Positions 50,146-61,973 of a stretch of 64,000 nt of DNA are shown here, one piece after another. The position numbers were made by a program, and so were the translations under genes. Numbering within the stretch: the stretch's first letter is position 1; each line of letters opens with the position of its first letter. Under the pieces are notes generated by a model. That model was not told the DNA's origin. It ran no database searches and saw only the letters and a list, made by a program, of their open reading frames with translations. This DNA comes from Acidimicrobiia bacterium (GTDB lineage Bacteria; Actinomycetota; Acidimicrobiia; Acidimicrobiales; Aldehydirespiratoraceae), in NCBI GenBank assembly GCA_022821685.1, contig JAJEDD010000040.1, forward strand, positions 1-64,000. Reading direction: 5' to 3'.

Positions 50146-51908
50146 CGGCCGGCCGCCGCGGCGTGGCTCTCGATCAGGCGCCGCTCGGCCTCGCGGGTCC
50201 ACTGGCCCCGCTCCCCCAGCGCCTCGCCGATGTGGGGATGCTGCTCGGCCAGTTCGTCGAGTCCGAGCAGCGGCATCCCCGACACCTGGGGGAAGATGAC
50301 GACCTTGCCCGCGAAGCGGCCTTCGAGCACCGCCTGCATGCCGTCGCGGCCGGCCTCGATCCCGCCGACCGCGGCCAGGTTCAGGTCGGGCGACAGGGTG
50401 CCCTCGACCGCCTTGGCCAGCACCAGCGCCTGGTCGTCGATGGAGGAGCCCGACGTGCCCGTGTACTGGGCGTTGCCCAGGTACACCCGGCTCATGTCGA
50501 GGGGGCCCATCGTGCCGTTGGCCACACCGGCGAAGAACACGAGCATCCCGTCGGGGCCCATCAGGCGGGCCGCGTCGGCCATGACCTCCGCCACCGGCAC
50601 GGTGACCACCACATCGTCGGCACCCGCGCCAGCGGTCAGGCGGTCGATGTGGTCTGCGACGCTGGCGTCGGACGCCTCGGGATTGATCAGCACCAGCCGT
50701 CGGCCGGCCCGCTCGGCCAGGGCGGCCAGTGAGTCCTCCAACGCCTGCAGGCGCTCGCGGTCGGGATCGACGCCGACGATCACCGACGGACCGTCCGTCT
50801 TCTCGATGGCCCGCTGCACATGCATCTGGCCCATCGGCCCGCCCGCCCCCACGAACACGGCCACGCCGCCGGGGCGCAGGTCGCAGCGGTTGCGCGCCTC
50901 GCCGTAGGCCGCGGCCACATCGGGGCCGCGGGTGCCGACGTAGGCGGTGTAGTCGTAGTGCAGCCGGCCGAAGTCGATGCTGGAGGGGCCGTCGAGGGGC
51001 CGCTCGCCGACCAGGTTGAGGGTGCCCCGGAAGGCGATACACCGAGCCGCCTCGGATACCTGCTCACCGGAGACGGGATCGAGAACGATGATGTCGTCGA
51101 AGCCCCGTCCGCCGGTCGTCTTGTCAGCGAGGGCGCCGTAGCCGGACGGCCCCACCCCGTCGGCGACCGTCACCTCCGTGTGCGGGCCAGCCGCCCCGCT
51201 CACCTGGCCGCCGACGCTGTCCGACAGATCGGTGAGCACAATCCGCGCCGCGCCCCGCAGCAACTCGCCGAAGTCATAGGTGCGTGCGTCGGCGGGGTGG
51301 CCGACGATCCAGACGGTGCCGCCGTCGAGCGGCCGCAGGCGGCGGCGCTGGGTGTAGGCGGCCTCGACGCAGGCCCAGGGCTCGGACAGCGCCGCGGCGG
51401 CATAGCCGAGCCCGTCATCGACGCCTATGACGTAGGCGCCGTCGTCGGCGGCGAGGATCTCCGGGCCGATGAGGTGGTACTGGATCAGACCGCCGGCGAT
51501 GGTGTAGCCGTAGGCGGTGCTGCGGCCGTTCACGTAGATGTCGGGCTGGATTGCCAGCCGGTCGCCGGGGCGGTAGGTCGATGCGAGGTCGTCGCCGACC
51601 TCGATCACGGTGACGGTGGCCTCATGGCCGAGCCGGATCGGGTCGGTGGCGAGGTCGCGGCCATAGAGCTTGGGGTGGTCGCCGCCGAGCCGGATGAGCT
51701 TCACATCCGAGAAGCACAGACCCACCGCATCGACGCGCACCAGCATCTGATCGGCACCGGGGCGGGGAATCTCGGCCGGCTCGGGCTGGCCGTCGCGCCC
51801 GATGCTCTCGATGCCGGCGCCGTAGGTGTTCCAGGCCAGGTTGGGCTCGGGGAGCGGCGTGCCCCCCCGCCGGTACCGGTCGAAAGTCCACTCGGCGCTC
51901 GCTGTCAA
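50142..51908 (-). CDS. large zinc-type dehydrogenase, probably acting on a PTS-derived sugar (alcohol) phosphate
   Basis: This 588-residue member of the medium-chain dehydrogenase superfamily is much longer than the usual 350. The GroES-like domain has DAVGLCFSDVKLIRLGG (catalytic Cys) and RLGHEATVTVIEVGDD (His-Glu). Two Rossmann-like segments follow: GTVWIVGHPADARTYDF (about 195) and GVAVFVGAGGPMGQMHVQRA (about 350); the second has the complete cofactor motif. L-sorbose-1-phosphate reductase-like proteins are related. It heads the PTS operon and probably oxidises the incoming hexitol phosphate to a ketose phosphate for FruK. The assignment is by context. Confidence 0.7.
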   Translation of the reverse strand: MTASAEWTFDRYRRGGTPLPEPNLAWNTYGAGIESIGRDGQPEPAEIPRPGADQMLVRVDAVGLCFSDVKLIRLGGDHPKLYGRDLATDPIRLGHEATVTVIEVGDDLASTYRPGDRLAIQPDIYVNGRSTAYGYTIAGGLIQYHLIGPEILAADDGAYVIGVDDGLGYAAAALSEPWACVEAAYTQRRRLRPLDGGTVWIVGHPADARTYDFGELLRGAARIVLTDLSDSVGGQVSGAAGPHTEVTVADGVGPSGYGALADKTTGGRGFDDIIVLDPVSGEQVSEAARCIAFRGTLNLVGERPLDGPSSIDFGRLHYDYTAYVGTRGPDVAAAYGEARNRCDLRPGGVAVFVGAGGPMGQMHVQRAIEKTDGPSVIVGVDPDRERLQALEDSLAALAERAGRRLVLINPEASDASVADHIDRLTAGAGADDVVVTVPVAEVMADAARLMGPDGMLVFFAGVANGTMGPLDMSRVYLGNAQYTGTSGSSIDDQALVLAKAVEGTLSPDLNLAAVGGIEAGRDGMQAVLEGRFAGKVVIFPQVSGMPLLGLDELAEQHPHIGEALGERGQWTREAERRLIESHAAAAGR

Positions 51909-52238
51909 GAGCCGGATCCCCCTGCGGAAGCCGCTCGGCGGGCTCCCTCACCCTGCATCGTCGGCGCAACCAGCACCAACCGCAACCCAAAGATTGGCCG
52001 AGAAGACATAAGCCAATCCAGCCAAGTGTTCCACTCTTGTCATATCTCAGATATCGGACCGTCACCAGCATCAGCAGAAAGACCGCCGACGTTGCAGCCG
52101 AGACCGGCAAGGCCGGTGGGTGGCGGCGAGTCGGAACGACCGGGGATAGGGCGAAGCCCGTCCGGTCGTTCCGACTCGACGACAGGACCCGCCGGCCGGG
52201 ACAAACAGGCCAAGGACGCGCCGGTAGCCTCACCGCCC
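51909..52238 (+). promoter_or_regulatory. leader of ileS with a long perfect hairpin
   Basis: This 330-bp region between the divergent dehydrogenase and ileS contains a 17-bp perfect stem (52127-52143 with 52162-52178) whose loop includes a small GGGC-GAA-GCCC hairpin. Earlier there is a 7-bp stem (GATTGGC / GCCAATC, about 51992-52018) and ATATC-TCA-GATAT. An attenuator or processing element in the ileS leader is plausible. I did not find the T-box sequence (a TGGNACCGCG-like motif), so a classical T-box is not claimed. Confidence 0.5.
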
Positions 52239-55200
52239 ATGAAAGAGGGGGGCAACAAGCCGTATCCCGAGGTGGGCAGACCCGACTTCCCAGCCCTAGA
52301 GCGCCGCATCCTGGCTCGCTGGAAGGCCGAGGGAACCTTCGAGCAGTCGGTCGAGGCGAGGCCCGCGGCCAGGGACTGGGTGTTCTACGACGGCCCTCCC
52401 TTCGCCAACGGCCTGCCCCATCACGGCCATCTCCTGACCGGCTACGTGAAGGACGTAGTGCCCCGGTACCAGACCATGCGGGGCAACCGGGTGGACCGGC
52501 GCTTCGGATGGGACTGCCACGGGCTGCCGGCCGAGATGGAGACCGAGCGCGAGCTGGGCGTGTCGGGCCGGGCGGCCGTCGAGTCCTTCGGCATCGCCGA
52601 GTTCAACCGCCACTGCCGCCAGTCGGTGGTCCGCTACACCCAACAGTGGGAGGACACCGTCACCCGCCAGGCCCGCTGGGTCGATTTCGGCAACGACTAC
52701 AAGACCATGGACCTGCCCTACATGGAGTCGGTGATGTGGGCCTTCGCCCAGCTGCACCGCAAGGGCCTGGTGTACGAGGCCTACCGGGTGATGCCGTATT
52801 CGTGGGGCGCGGAGACGCCGCTGTCGAACTTCGAGATCCGCCTCGACGACGCCACTCGGCCCCGCCAGGACCCGGCCGTCACCGTCGCCTTCGACCTGGC
52901 GCCCGAACCCGGCGATCCGGCGCCGATGCGGCTGTTGGCCTGGACCACCACGCCCTGGACGCTGCCGTCGAACCTGGCCCTGGCGGTCGGGCCGGGCATC
53001 GACTACGCCGTGATGGAGGAGGGCGGGGTCCACTACGTGCTGGCCGAGGCGGCCGCAACCGCCTATGAGGCCCAGCTCGTCGGCGCCCGCCGGGTGGGCA
53101 CCGTCGCAGGCGAGCGGCTCGTCGGGCGCAGCTACACCCCGCTGTTCGACTTCTTCGCCCACCGCCACGAGGCCTTCCGGGTGCTGGCCGCCGACTTCAT
53201 CGACACTGCCGAGGGCACCGGCATCGTCCACATGGCACCCGGCTTCGGGGCCGAGGACCAAGAGACCTGCGAGGCCAACGGGATCGCCATCGCCGACGCG
53301 GTGCCCGTCGACGACCGGGGACGGTTCACCGAGCCGGTGTCGGACTGGGCCGGCGTCAACGTGTTCGAGGCCAACGCCGGGATCATCCGCCGCCTCAAGG
53401 CCGAGGGCCGGGTCGTGCGCCACGACAGCTACGAGCACAACTACCCGTACTGCTGGCGCACCGACACCCCCATCATCTACCGGGCCATCAACAGCTGGTA
53501 CGTGCGGGTCACCGCGGTCCGCGACCGGCTCTTGGAGCTCAACCAGCAGATCAACTGGGTGCCCGACCATGTGCGCGACGGCCGTTTCGGCATGTGGCTG
53601 GAGGGCGCCCGGGACTGGTCGATCAGCCGCAACCGGTTCTGGGGCTCGCCCATCCCGGTGTGGCGCAGCGACGCTCCCGCCTATCCGCGCCTAGACGTGT
53701 ACGGCTCGCTCGACGAGCTCGAGCGCGACTTCGGGGTGCGGCCCGACGATCTGCACCGGCCCTTCATCGACGCCCTCACCCGGCCCAACCCCGACGACCC
53801 CACCGGCCGGTCGGTGATGCGGCGGGTGCCCGAGGTGCTCGACTGCTGGTTCGAGTCGGGCTCCATGCCCTTCGCCCAGGTCCACTACCCCTTCGAGAAC
53901 GCCGAGTGGTTCGAGAGCCACTTCCCGGCCGACTTCATCGTGGAGTACATCAACCAGACCCGGGGCTGGTTCTACACACTGCACGTGCTGGCCGGGGCGC
54001 TGTTCGACCGGCCGGCGTTCTCCAACGTGATCTGCCACGGCATCCTGCTGGCCGCCGACGGGGCCAAGCTGTCGAAGAAGCTGCGCAACTACACCGAGCC
54101 CACCGACATCTTCGAGCGCCAGGGCGCCGACGCCCTGCGCTGGTATCTGATGTCGGCCAACATCGTGCGGGGCGGCGACCTGCGCATCAGCGACGACGGG
54201 ATCGACGACGTGACCCGCCAAGTCCTGCTGCCGGTGTGGAACGCCTATTCGTTCTTCACCATGTACGCCAACGCCGAGGGCTACACCGCCGAGGCGCGCA
54301 CCGACAGCAGCGACGTGCTCGACCGCTACATCCTGGCGAGGACCCGCACGCTCGTGCAGCGGGTGACCGAGCGGATGGACGCCTACGACCTGCCCGGCGG
54401 CGCAGCCGAGATCTCCGCCTTCATCGACGCGCTCAACAACTGGTACATCCGCCGGAGCCGGGACCGGTTCTGGAACGCGGGCGGCGCCGACACCGACTCC
54501 GCCGCCTTCGACACGCTGTATGCGGTGCTGACCACCCTCACCCGAGTGGCTGCGCCGTTCCTGCCCATGGTCACCGAGGAGATCCACGGCGGGCTCGCCG
54601 GCGGCACGTCGGTGCATCTGGCCGACTGGCCCGACCCCGACGCCGAGGGCCTGCCCGCCGACGACGCGCTGGTGGCCCGGATGGAGCGCCTCCGCGACGC
54701 CGCCTCGGCCGCGCTGCGGGTGCGCGAGGAGGCCGGGCTGCGGGTGCGCCTGCCGCTGGCCCGGGCCACCGTGGCCGGCGAGGGCGCCGAGGACCTGGAG
54801 CCCCTGGCCGAGCTGCTGGCCGACGAGATCAACGTCAAGTCGGTGGTGCTGACCGACGACCTCGAGGCCCACGCGTCGCTCGTGCTGCGGCCCAACGGGG
54901 CGGTGCTCGGCCCCCGGCTGGGCCGCTCGGTGCAGGAGGTGTTCAACGCGGCCCGCGCCGGGGACTGGACCCGCAACGCCGACGGCACGGTCACCGCGGC
55001 CGGCCGTGTATTGGAGGCGGGCAGCTTCGAGTTGGCGGTGGAAGCGTCCGAGGGCGGCGCCGCAGCCGGATTGCAGTCCGGCGACGCGGTGGTGCTGCTC
55101 GACACCGCCCTCACGCCGGAGCTGGAGGCCGAGGGCTGGGCCCGAGACGCGGTTCGGGTGATCCAGGACTGCCGCCGCCTCGACGGCTACGTGGTGACCG

Positions 55201-55466
55201 ACCGCATCCAGGCATCGCTGACGCTGTCGTCACCCGAGCAGGCCGCCGCCATAGAGCAGTGGCGCGACTACGTGGCCGAGCAGGTACTGGCCACCGACCT
55301 GCAAGTAACCGTGTCCGCCGATGAGGCGAAGTCCACCGCCACAAGCCGCTGGCTAGCCGGCCTAGTCAGCCACGAGGTGACCATCGACGGGCAGGTGGCC
55401 CGCTGCGACCTAACCCCCAGCGCAACCAAGCCCCGAAACCCCGGCCAAAGCACCCGCCACCGCTAA
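52239..55466 (+). CDS. ileS: isoleucyl-tRNA synthetase
   Basis: This 1075-residue class I synthetase charges tRNA-Ile. The HIGH element is HHGH (61-64, in PPFANGLPHHGHLL). The KMSKS element is KLSKK near 610 (GAKLSKKLRNYTEP). The editing domain lies at about 190-400 (TTPWTLPSNLALAVGPG). NPDDPTGRSVMRR and CWFESGSMPFAQ are typical of the eukaryote-like IleRS type common in actinobacteria, often linked to mupirocin resistance. The ATG at 52239 starts at the usual N terminus (PALERRILARW); long open sequence upstream is antisense to the dehydrogenase. Confidence 0.97.
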   Translation: MKEGGNKPYPEVGRPDFPALERRILARWKAEGTFEQSVEARPAARDWVFYDGPPFANGLPHHGHLLTGYVKDVVPRYQTMRGNRVDRRFGWDCHGLPAEMETERELGVSGRAAVESFGIAEFNRHCRQSVVRYTQQWEDTVTRQARWVDFGNDYKTMDLPYMESVMWAFAQLHRKGLVYEAYRVMPYSWGAETPLSNFEIRLDDATRPRQDPAVTVAFDLAPEPGDPAPMRLLAWTTTPWTLPSNLALAVGPGIDYAVMEEGGVHYVLAEAAATAYEAQLVGARRVGTVAGERLVGRSYTPLFDFFAHRHEAFRVLAADFIDTAEGTGIVHMAPGFGAEDQETCEANGIAIADAVPVDDRGRFTEPVSDWAGVNVFEANAGIIRRLKAEGRVVRHDSYEHNYPYCWRTDTPIIYRAINSWYVRVTAVRDRLLELNQQINWVPDHVRDGRFGMWLEGARDWSISRNRFWGSPIPVWRSDAPAYPRLDVYGSLDELERDFGVRPDDLHRPFIDALTRPNPDDPTGRSVMRRVPEVLDCWFESGSMPFAQVHYPFENAEWFESHFPADFIVEYINQTRGWFYTLHVLAGALFDRPAFSNVICHGILLAADGAKLSKKLRNYTEPTDIFERQGADALRWYLMSANIVRGGDLRISDDGIDDVTRQVLLPVWNAYSFFTMYANAEGYTAEARTDSSDVLDRYILARTRTLVQRVTERMDAYDLPGGAAEISAFIDALNNWYIRRSRDRFWNAGGADTDSAAFDTLYAVLTTLTRVAAPFLPMVTEEIHGGLAGGTSVHLADWPDPDAEGLPADDALVARMERLRDAASAALRVREEAGLRVRLPLARATVAGEGAEDLEPLAELLADEINVKSVVLTDDLEAHASLVLRPNGAVLGPRLGRSVQEVFNAARAGDWTRNADGTVTAAGRVLEAGSFELAVEASEGGAAAGLQSGDAVVLLDTALTPELEAEGWARDAVRVIQDCRRLDGYVVTDRIQASLTLSSPEQAAAIEQWRDYVAEQVLATDLQVTVSADEAKSTATSRWLAGLVSHEVTIDGQVARCDLTPSATKPRNPGQSTRHR

Positions 55467-55530
55467 CGGCCTTCGGCTCAAGAGCAAGCCACCCTTTCCC
55501 GCACTAGTCATGCGCGGTTAGGGTCTGGGT

Positions 55531-55782
55531 ATGACGACGTTGACGTGCCGGATTGCAGAATCGGAAGCCGAGCGGGTGCGCGCCGAGGCCGACGCCCTGG
55601 GCATTTCGGTCTCGCACATGATCCGGGAGGCGCTGCGCCGCTACCTCAACTCGGTCGGAGCGGAGCGCGACGCGGAGATCTACGAGGCAATACCGCTGCG
55701 GCCCGACGAACGGCCGTTAATGGGCGCGGAGAGTTGGGGACCGACCGAGGACTGGTCCGACTGGGTGGATGCGTCGGGGTGA
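55531..55782 (+). CDS. mazE: MazE-like ribbon-helix-helix antitoxin
   Basis: This 83-residue protein has an RHH DNA-binding N terminus (LTCRIAESEAERVRAEADAL, LGISVSHMIREALRRYLNS) and an acidic C-terminal tail (GPTEDWSDWVDASG) that should block the toxin. It overlaps mazF by 14 bp. A TAGGGT element close to the ATG and no ribosome site suggest a leaderless message. Confidence 0.85.
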   Translation: MTTLTCRIAESEAERVRAEADALGISVSHMIREALRRYLNSVGAERDAEIYEAIPLRPDERPLMGAESWGPTEDWSDWVDASG

Positions 55783-56077
55783 GATCTGGTTCGCCGCAGC
55801 CCCAGACGGCGACAGGCCTGTGCTGGTGCTTACGCGCGACCCGGTAGCGAACCGCATCGGCTCGGTGGTCGTCGCGGAACTTACCCGAACTCGCCGGGGC
55901 TTGATCTCCGAGTTGCCGCTCATTGCGGGCTACGACGGCGTTCCGCTCGACAGTCTGGTCAACTTCGATGCTCTCCACACCCTGCCTCGAAGCGCCTTCA
56001 GGCGACGCGTGACCCAGTTGAGCGCGCCGCGAATGGAAGAGGCGTGTGAGACGATGAGGGCGGCCACAGGCTGCTGA
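55769..56077 (+). CDS. mazF: MazF/PemK family mRNA interferase toxin
   Basis: This 102-residue toxin begins MRRGEIWFAAAPDGDRPVLV, the MazF/PemK barrel start, with the conserved Arg-Pro of the active face, then VVVAELTRTRRGLISELPL and NFDALHTLPRSAF. It would cleave mRNA when MazE is lost. It sits at the edge of the defence island. Confidence 0.88.
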   Translation: MRRGEIWFAAAPDGDRPVLVLTRDPVANRIGSVVVAELTRTRRGLISELPLIAGYDGVPLDSLVNFDALHTLPRSAFRRRVTQLSAPRMEEACETMRAATGC

Positions 56078-56097
56078 GCGCCGGCTGTCTGGTGGCC

Positions 56098-56787
56098 CTA
56101 GTGGGGCGAGAGCGATGGTGGGAGCGCGGCGACCGTGCGGGCCGTCTCGACACCGACCGTGACTAGGCGGCGCAGGTGTCGGATGAGGTTGAACGGCTCG
56201 TCGGCCCAGGCGTGCCAGCCGTTGGGGTCGTCGACGATGCCGGACGCCTTGTCGTGCTTCACCCGCAGGCTCTCTATGGCCCAGTGCAACGGCGAGCGGC
56301 CCGACACGGTGTAGTCGTGGGCTTCGGGCGGGATGCCGACAAGTCGGCAGCGTTCGTTGATCCTGAGGATGCTGCGGTCCTCGTTGGCGTGTCCGTGCCC
56401 GCCGCCCCACCGCATCTTCGAGACGATCCTGTAGGCGGCCGGGTCCGCGGTGCCGTCGTCGGGTCGGCCGTCGACTTCGCACACCAGCGGATGCTCGGGC
56501 ACTGTCTCATAGCCGATGTGCAGATCGATCAGGGCTCGGCCCGCTGAACGGAACGCCTCGAAGTCCTCCGCGAGGGGGATGCGCGGCAGGTTGCGTTGCA
56601 GGTCGTGGCGGTAGCGCTCACGCCAGTCGGGGGCGTGCATAACGCCGTAGGTGTATTCCCACACGTCGTCTTTGGTGATGTGGTCGCCATAGCGGGCCTG
56701 GAACTGTGCGAGCGCCCAGTCGGTGATGTTGTCGGTGTCGGCGCCGGTGCTGTCGGCATCCAAGCCGAGGTCGAGCGTGTCGTTCAT
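56098..56787 (-). CDS. type ISP restriction enzyme C-terminal specificity domain, as a separate frame
   Basis: This 229-residue frame matches the last part of type ISP (LlaBIII-like) restriction-modification proteins: TDNITDWALAQFQARYG, DVWEYTYGVMHAPDWRERYR, NLPRIPLAEDFEAFRSAGRA, LIDLHIGYE and a C-terminal SPLHWAIESLRVKHDKASGI. In normal enzymes this is fused to the methyltransferase. Here its ATG overlaps the stop of cassette 5 (ATGA), so it would be translated by re-initiation or as a separate subunit. It is either a deliberate split or a fragment left by frameshift. Confidence 0.7.
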   Translation of the reverse strand: MNDTLDLGLDADSTGADTDNITDWALAQFQARYGDHITKDDVWEYTYGVMHAPDWRERYRHDLQRNLPRIPLAEDFEAFRSAGRALIDLHIGYETVPEHPLVCEVDGRPDDGTADPAAYRIVSKMRWGGGHGHANEDRSILRINERCRLVGIPPEAHDYTVSGRSPLHWAIESLRVKHDKASGIVDDPNGWHAWADEPFNLIRHLRRLVTVGVETARTVAALPPSLSPH

Positions 56788-56924
56788 GGCCGGCTGGTGC
56801 GCAGGGCGCGACGTGCGAGGGCGCGGGACTGCTGGCCGGGGCCCATCAGGTGAAGGTCCGGCAGGTGCGCCGCGGCGAGTGCGCCGAAAATCGCCATGTT
56901 GGACGGCCCGGCAATCACGACGGC
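56784..56924 (-). repeat. specificity cassette 5
   Basis: This copy reads AVVIAGPSNMAIFGALAAAH, LPDLHLMGPGQQSRALARR and ends at TGA (56786-56784), overlapping the ATG of the distal specificity frame. It is in the same frame as the methyltransferase now, but it is cut off by the stop after cassette 2. With the CA tract one unit shorter and the G tract one base shorter, the frame would run into this copy. Confidence 0.75.
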
Positions 56925-57040
56925 CTCCCTCGCGGGATCGCTCGGGTCTGGCCGGAGCCTCTGATGAACGCCAGATCCGGGATCGTCGTGACTGCGAGAG
57001 CCTGGAAGGTCATGTTTGACGTCCCCGAGATCACGACGGC
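56915..57040 (-). repeat. specificity cassette 4
   Basis: This copy reads AVVISGTSNMTFQALAVTTI, PDLAFIRGSGQTRAIPR and ends at TGA (56917-56915). It would be reached by one fewer CA unit plus one extra G. It shares the boundary motif CCCGAGCGATCCC with the preceding copy. Confidence 0.75.
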
Positions 57041-57156
57041 AGCTGTCGGGGGATCGCTCGGGTGGGCTGATTGGTTCCACAGCCGCAATAGTCCGAGAGG
57101 ATGTCCGTCGCCAACGCGGTGAAGATCGCTCGGTTGTTGGGCGACGAGACCAGCAG
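57031..57156 (-). repeat. specificity cassette 3, directly after the G11 tract
   Basis: This copy reads LLVSSPNNRAIFTALATDIL, SDYCGCGTNQPTRAIPR and ends at TGA (57033-57031). It starts immediately after the G tract and is in the frame reached when the CA tract loses one unit and the G tract is unchanged. Confidence 0.75.
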
Positions 57157-57167
57157 CCCCCCCCCCC
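57157..57167 (-). repeat. G11 homopolymer (C11 on the + strand) between cassettes 2 and 3
   Basis: Eleven consecutive G on the coding strand. Such tracts slip readily during replication. Each of the three phases leads to a different open frame that ends just after cassette 3, 4 or 5. No stop codon intervenes in any of them between the tract and its cassette. Confidence 0.85.
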
Positions 57168-57173
57168 GGTCGG

Positions 57174-60263
<3,090 letters not shown>

Positions 60264-60302
60264 GAACTTGACGGCTTCGGCGGTGGTGATCTTCTGGCTG
60301 CG

Positions 60303-60312
60303 CCCCCCCCCC
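60303..60312 (-). repeat. G10 homopolymer (C10 on the + strand) in the helicase region, putting the gene out of frame
   Basis: Ten G on the coding strand. The N-terminal frame needs 8 or 11 G to continue into the conserved sequence SQKITTAEAVKFVGCWDAL; with 10 it runs into an unrelated frame that ends at 60104. This is either a phase-variation OFF state or a one-base homopolymer error. Confidence 0.8.
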
Positions 60313-61696
60313 GGCCCGTGGCGGCGTCGGCATCCTCGGCGACTTCGAGCACTCCGCCGCCGAGCAAGTTCGTGACATGCAGCTCGGACACGGCGATCAC
60401 GAGCACCTCGTAGTCGCTGAGATGCCCCTGCTCCACAGCCTGACCGAAGCTCATCCGGTAGAGCTGGCGTCCGAACGCCTCCTCGTCGTCCATGGAATAC
60501 ACATCGAAGTTGCGGCTGTGGGCGCTTACTTTGGCTCTCACCTGGTCTGTGTAGACCCGTGGGGTGGCGGTCATGTAGAGGCGTCTGACGGCTGCGATGC
60601 GCGCCGGGTCGTGGATCAGCGTGAAGTGGCTGGCCCTGTCGGTCTCGTGAACGCCGGTGCTGCGGTGCGCTTCGTCGCAGACCGCCAGCGCAAAGCGAGT
60701 TGATGCGGCGTCGTCGGCAATCCGCTGGGCCTGTTCGATCACCGGTAGCGACTGGTAGGTGCAGAACACCACGGTCATGGCCTGCTCCCCCGGGCCCCGG
60801 ACGCCTGTAAGGGCTTCAGCCACCCGTTCGGGGTCGGTGGTGACGGGCATGGCCAACTCGGCGATGTCGGCGTCCTCGTCGTTGCGCCCGACACGGGTGT
60901 CTGAGCAGACACCCATGTAGCGGTGCGGGATCTGCGGATTGCGCTGCGCGGCCCATTCGCGCATCGTCTGTCCCATCAGCGCTATCGACGGCACCAGATA
61001 CAGCACGCTGCCACCGGCTCCTGCGATCTGTTCGGCGATCCACAGCGCCACCACCGATTTGCCGGTCCCGCAGGGCAGTATCAGTTTGCCGCGGTCGTGC
61101 TCTGCCAGTCCCGAGACCACCGCATCGACCGCTTCGGCCTGATACGGCTTCGGCTGGTAGCGCACATCGGCGAACCGCAGTCCCTCGGGATTGTCGAGAT
61201 GTACGGCCCAGTCGACGGGCCATTGGTCGAGTTGGGTCGAGTGGAGCACCTGGCAGCGGGGCTGCGCTTTGGTGACCATGAGCTCCGCGTTGGTTCCCAG
61301 TTCGGCGGTCACCACCAGCAGCCGGTCCGAGAAGCACTCCCCCGCTGAGGCCGACATGAACGAGTCGACATCGGATTTGGCGATCCGCCGCGACGGGTCA
61401 TGGAACTTGGCCTGCACGGCGCAGAGTCCACCGCCCCAGGCTTCGGTCTGTTCGGCCACGAGGTCGATCCCGACGTCGACGCCGTAACCGTGCCGCTGCC
61501 GGCCGGGCCATTCGGTCCAGCGCCACACTCGGCGGAACCGCTGCGGACCGTATTCGCCGGGGTGGTGCGTGAACGCCGCCTTGAGCAGACACTCGAACAC
61601 TGTGCCGCGCCGCTGGGGCGATTCGATGCGCGCCCTCAGAAGCTCCACCACCGAGCCCTCGGCATCGGCGCCCGCTTCGGCAGCGCTGTCAGACAC

Positions 61697-61973
61697 GGCT
61701 CGTCAGGTTAGTCGACAGCTCAACCGAGCTAGCACGAGCGTTGGTGCGGCCAGAGCCCTGAAGATGCCCGCACGTCTCGGGGATCGCGCTGATGGCGGCC
61801 GCATCAGTCATCATCGGCGCGCAATCGGTATGGCCACAGGCGCTCGGCAAGACGACCAATTGCGTCAGGCTGGGGCTTGAGTCGGTAGCCGCGCCGGAGG
61901 CGGCAGCCGGCTCGCGGGACGAGCGGAGCGGGCCCTGAGCGCGCTTGTCACAGGGTGTTCGTAGCTTCAGCGC
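61697..61973. other. intergenic region between the type ISP gene and gajA
   Basis: This 277-bp divergent promoter region separates the restriction-modification gene from gajA. I see no coding frame with good composition, no strong hairpin and no convincing promoter hexamers. Confidence 0.4.

Noticed and set aside
51909..52238. T-box riboswitch upstream of ileS
   Set aside because: Actinobacterial ileS genes can have T-boxes, and hairpins are present, but I could not find the conserved tRNA-acceptor-binding sequence, so only a hairpin is claimed.
50820..52238. Long N-terminal extension of IleRS
   Set aside because: It is antisense to the dehydrogenase; the family N terminus begins at 52239.
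56784..57080. Independent 98-residue gene containing cassette 5
   Set aside because: Its first 50 codons are other cassettes read in a wrong frame; only the last part is protein-like, so cassette 5 is treated as a repeat unit of the type ISP gene.
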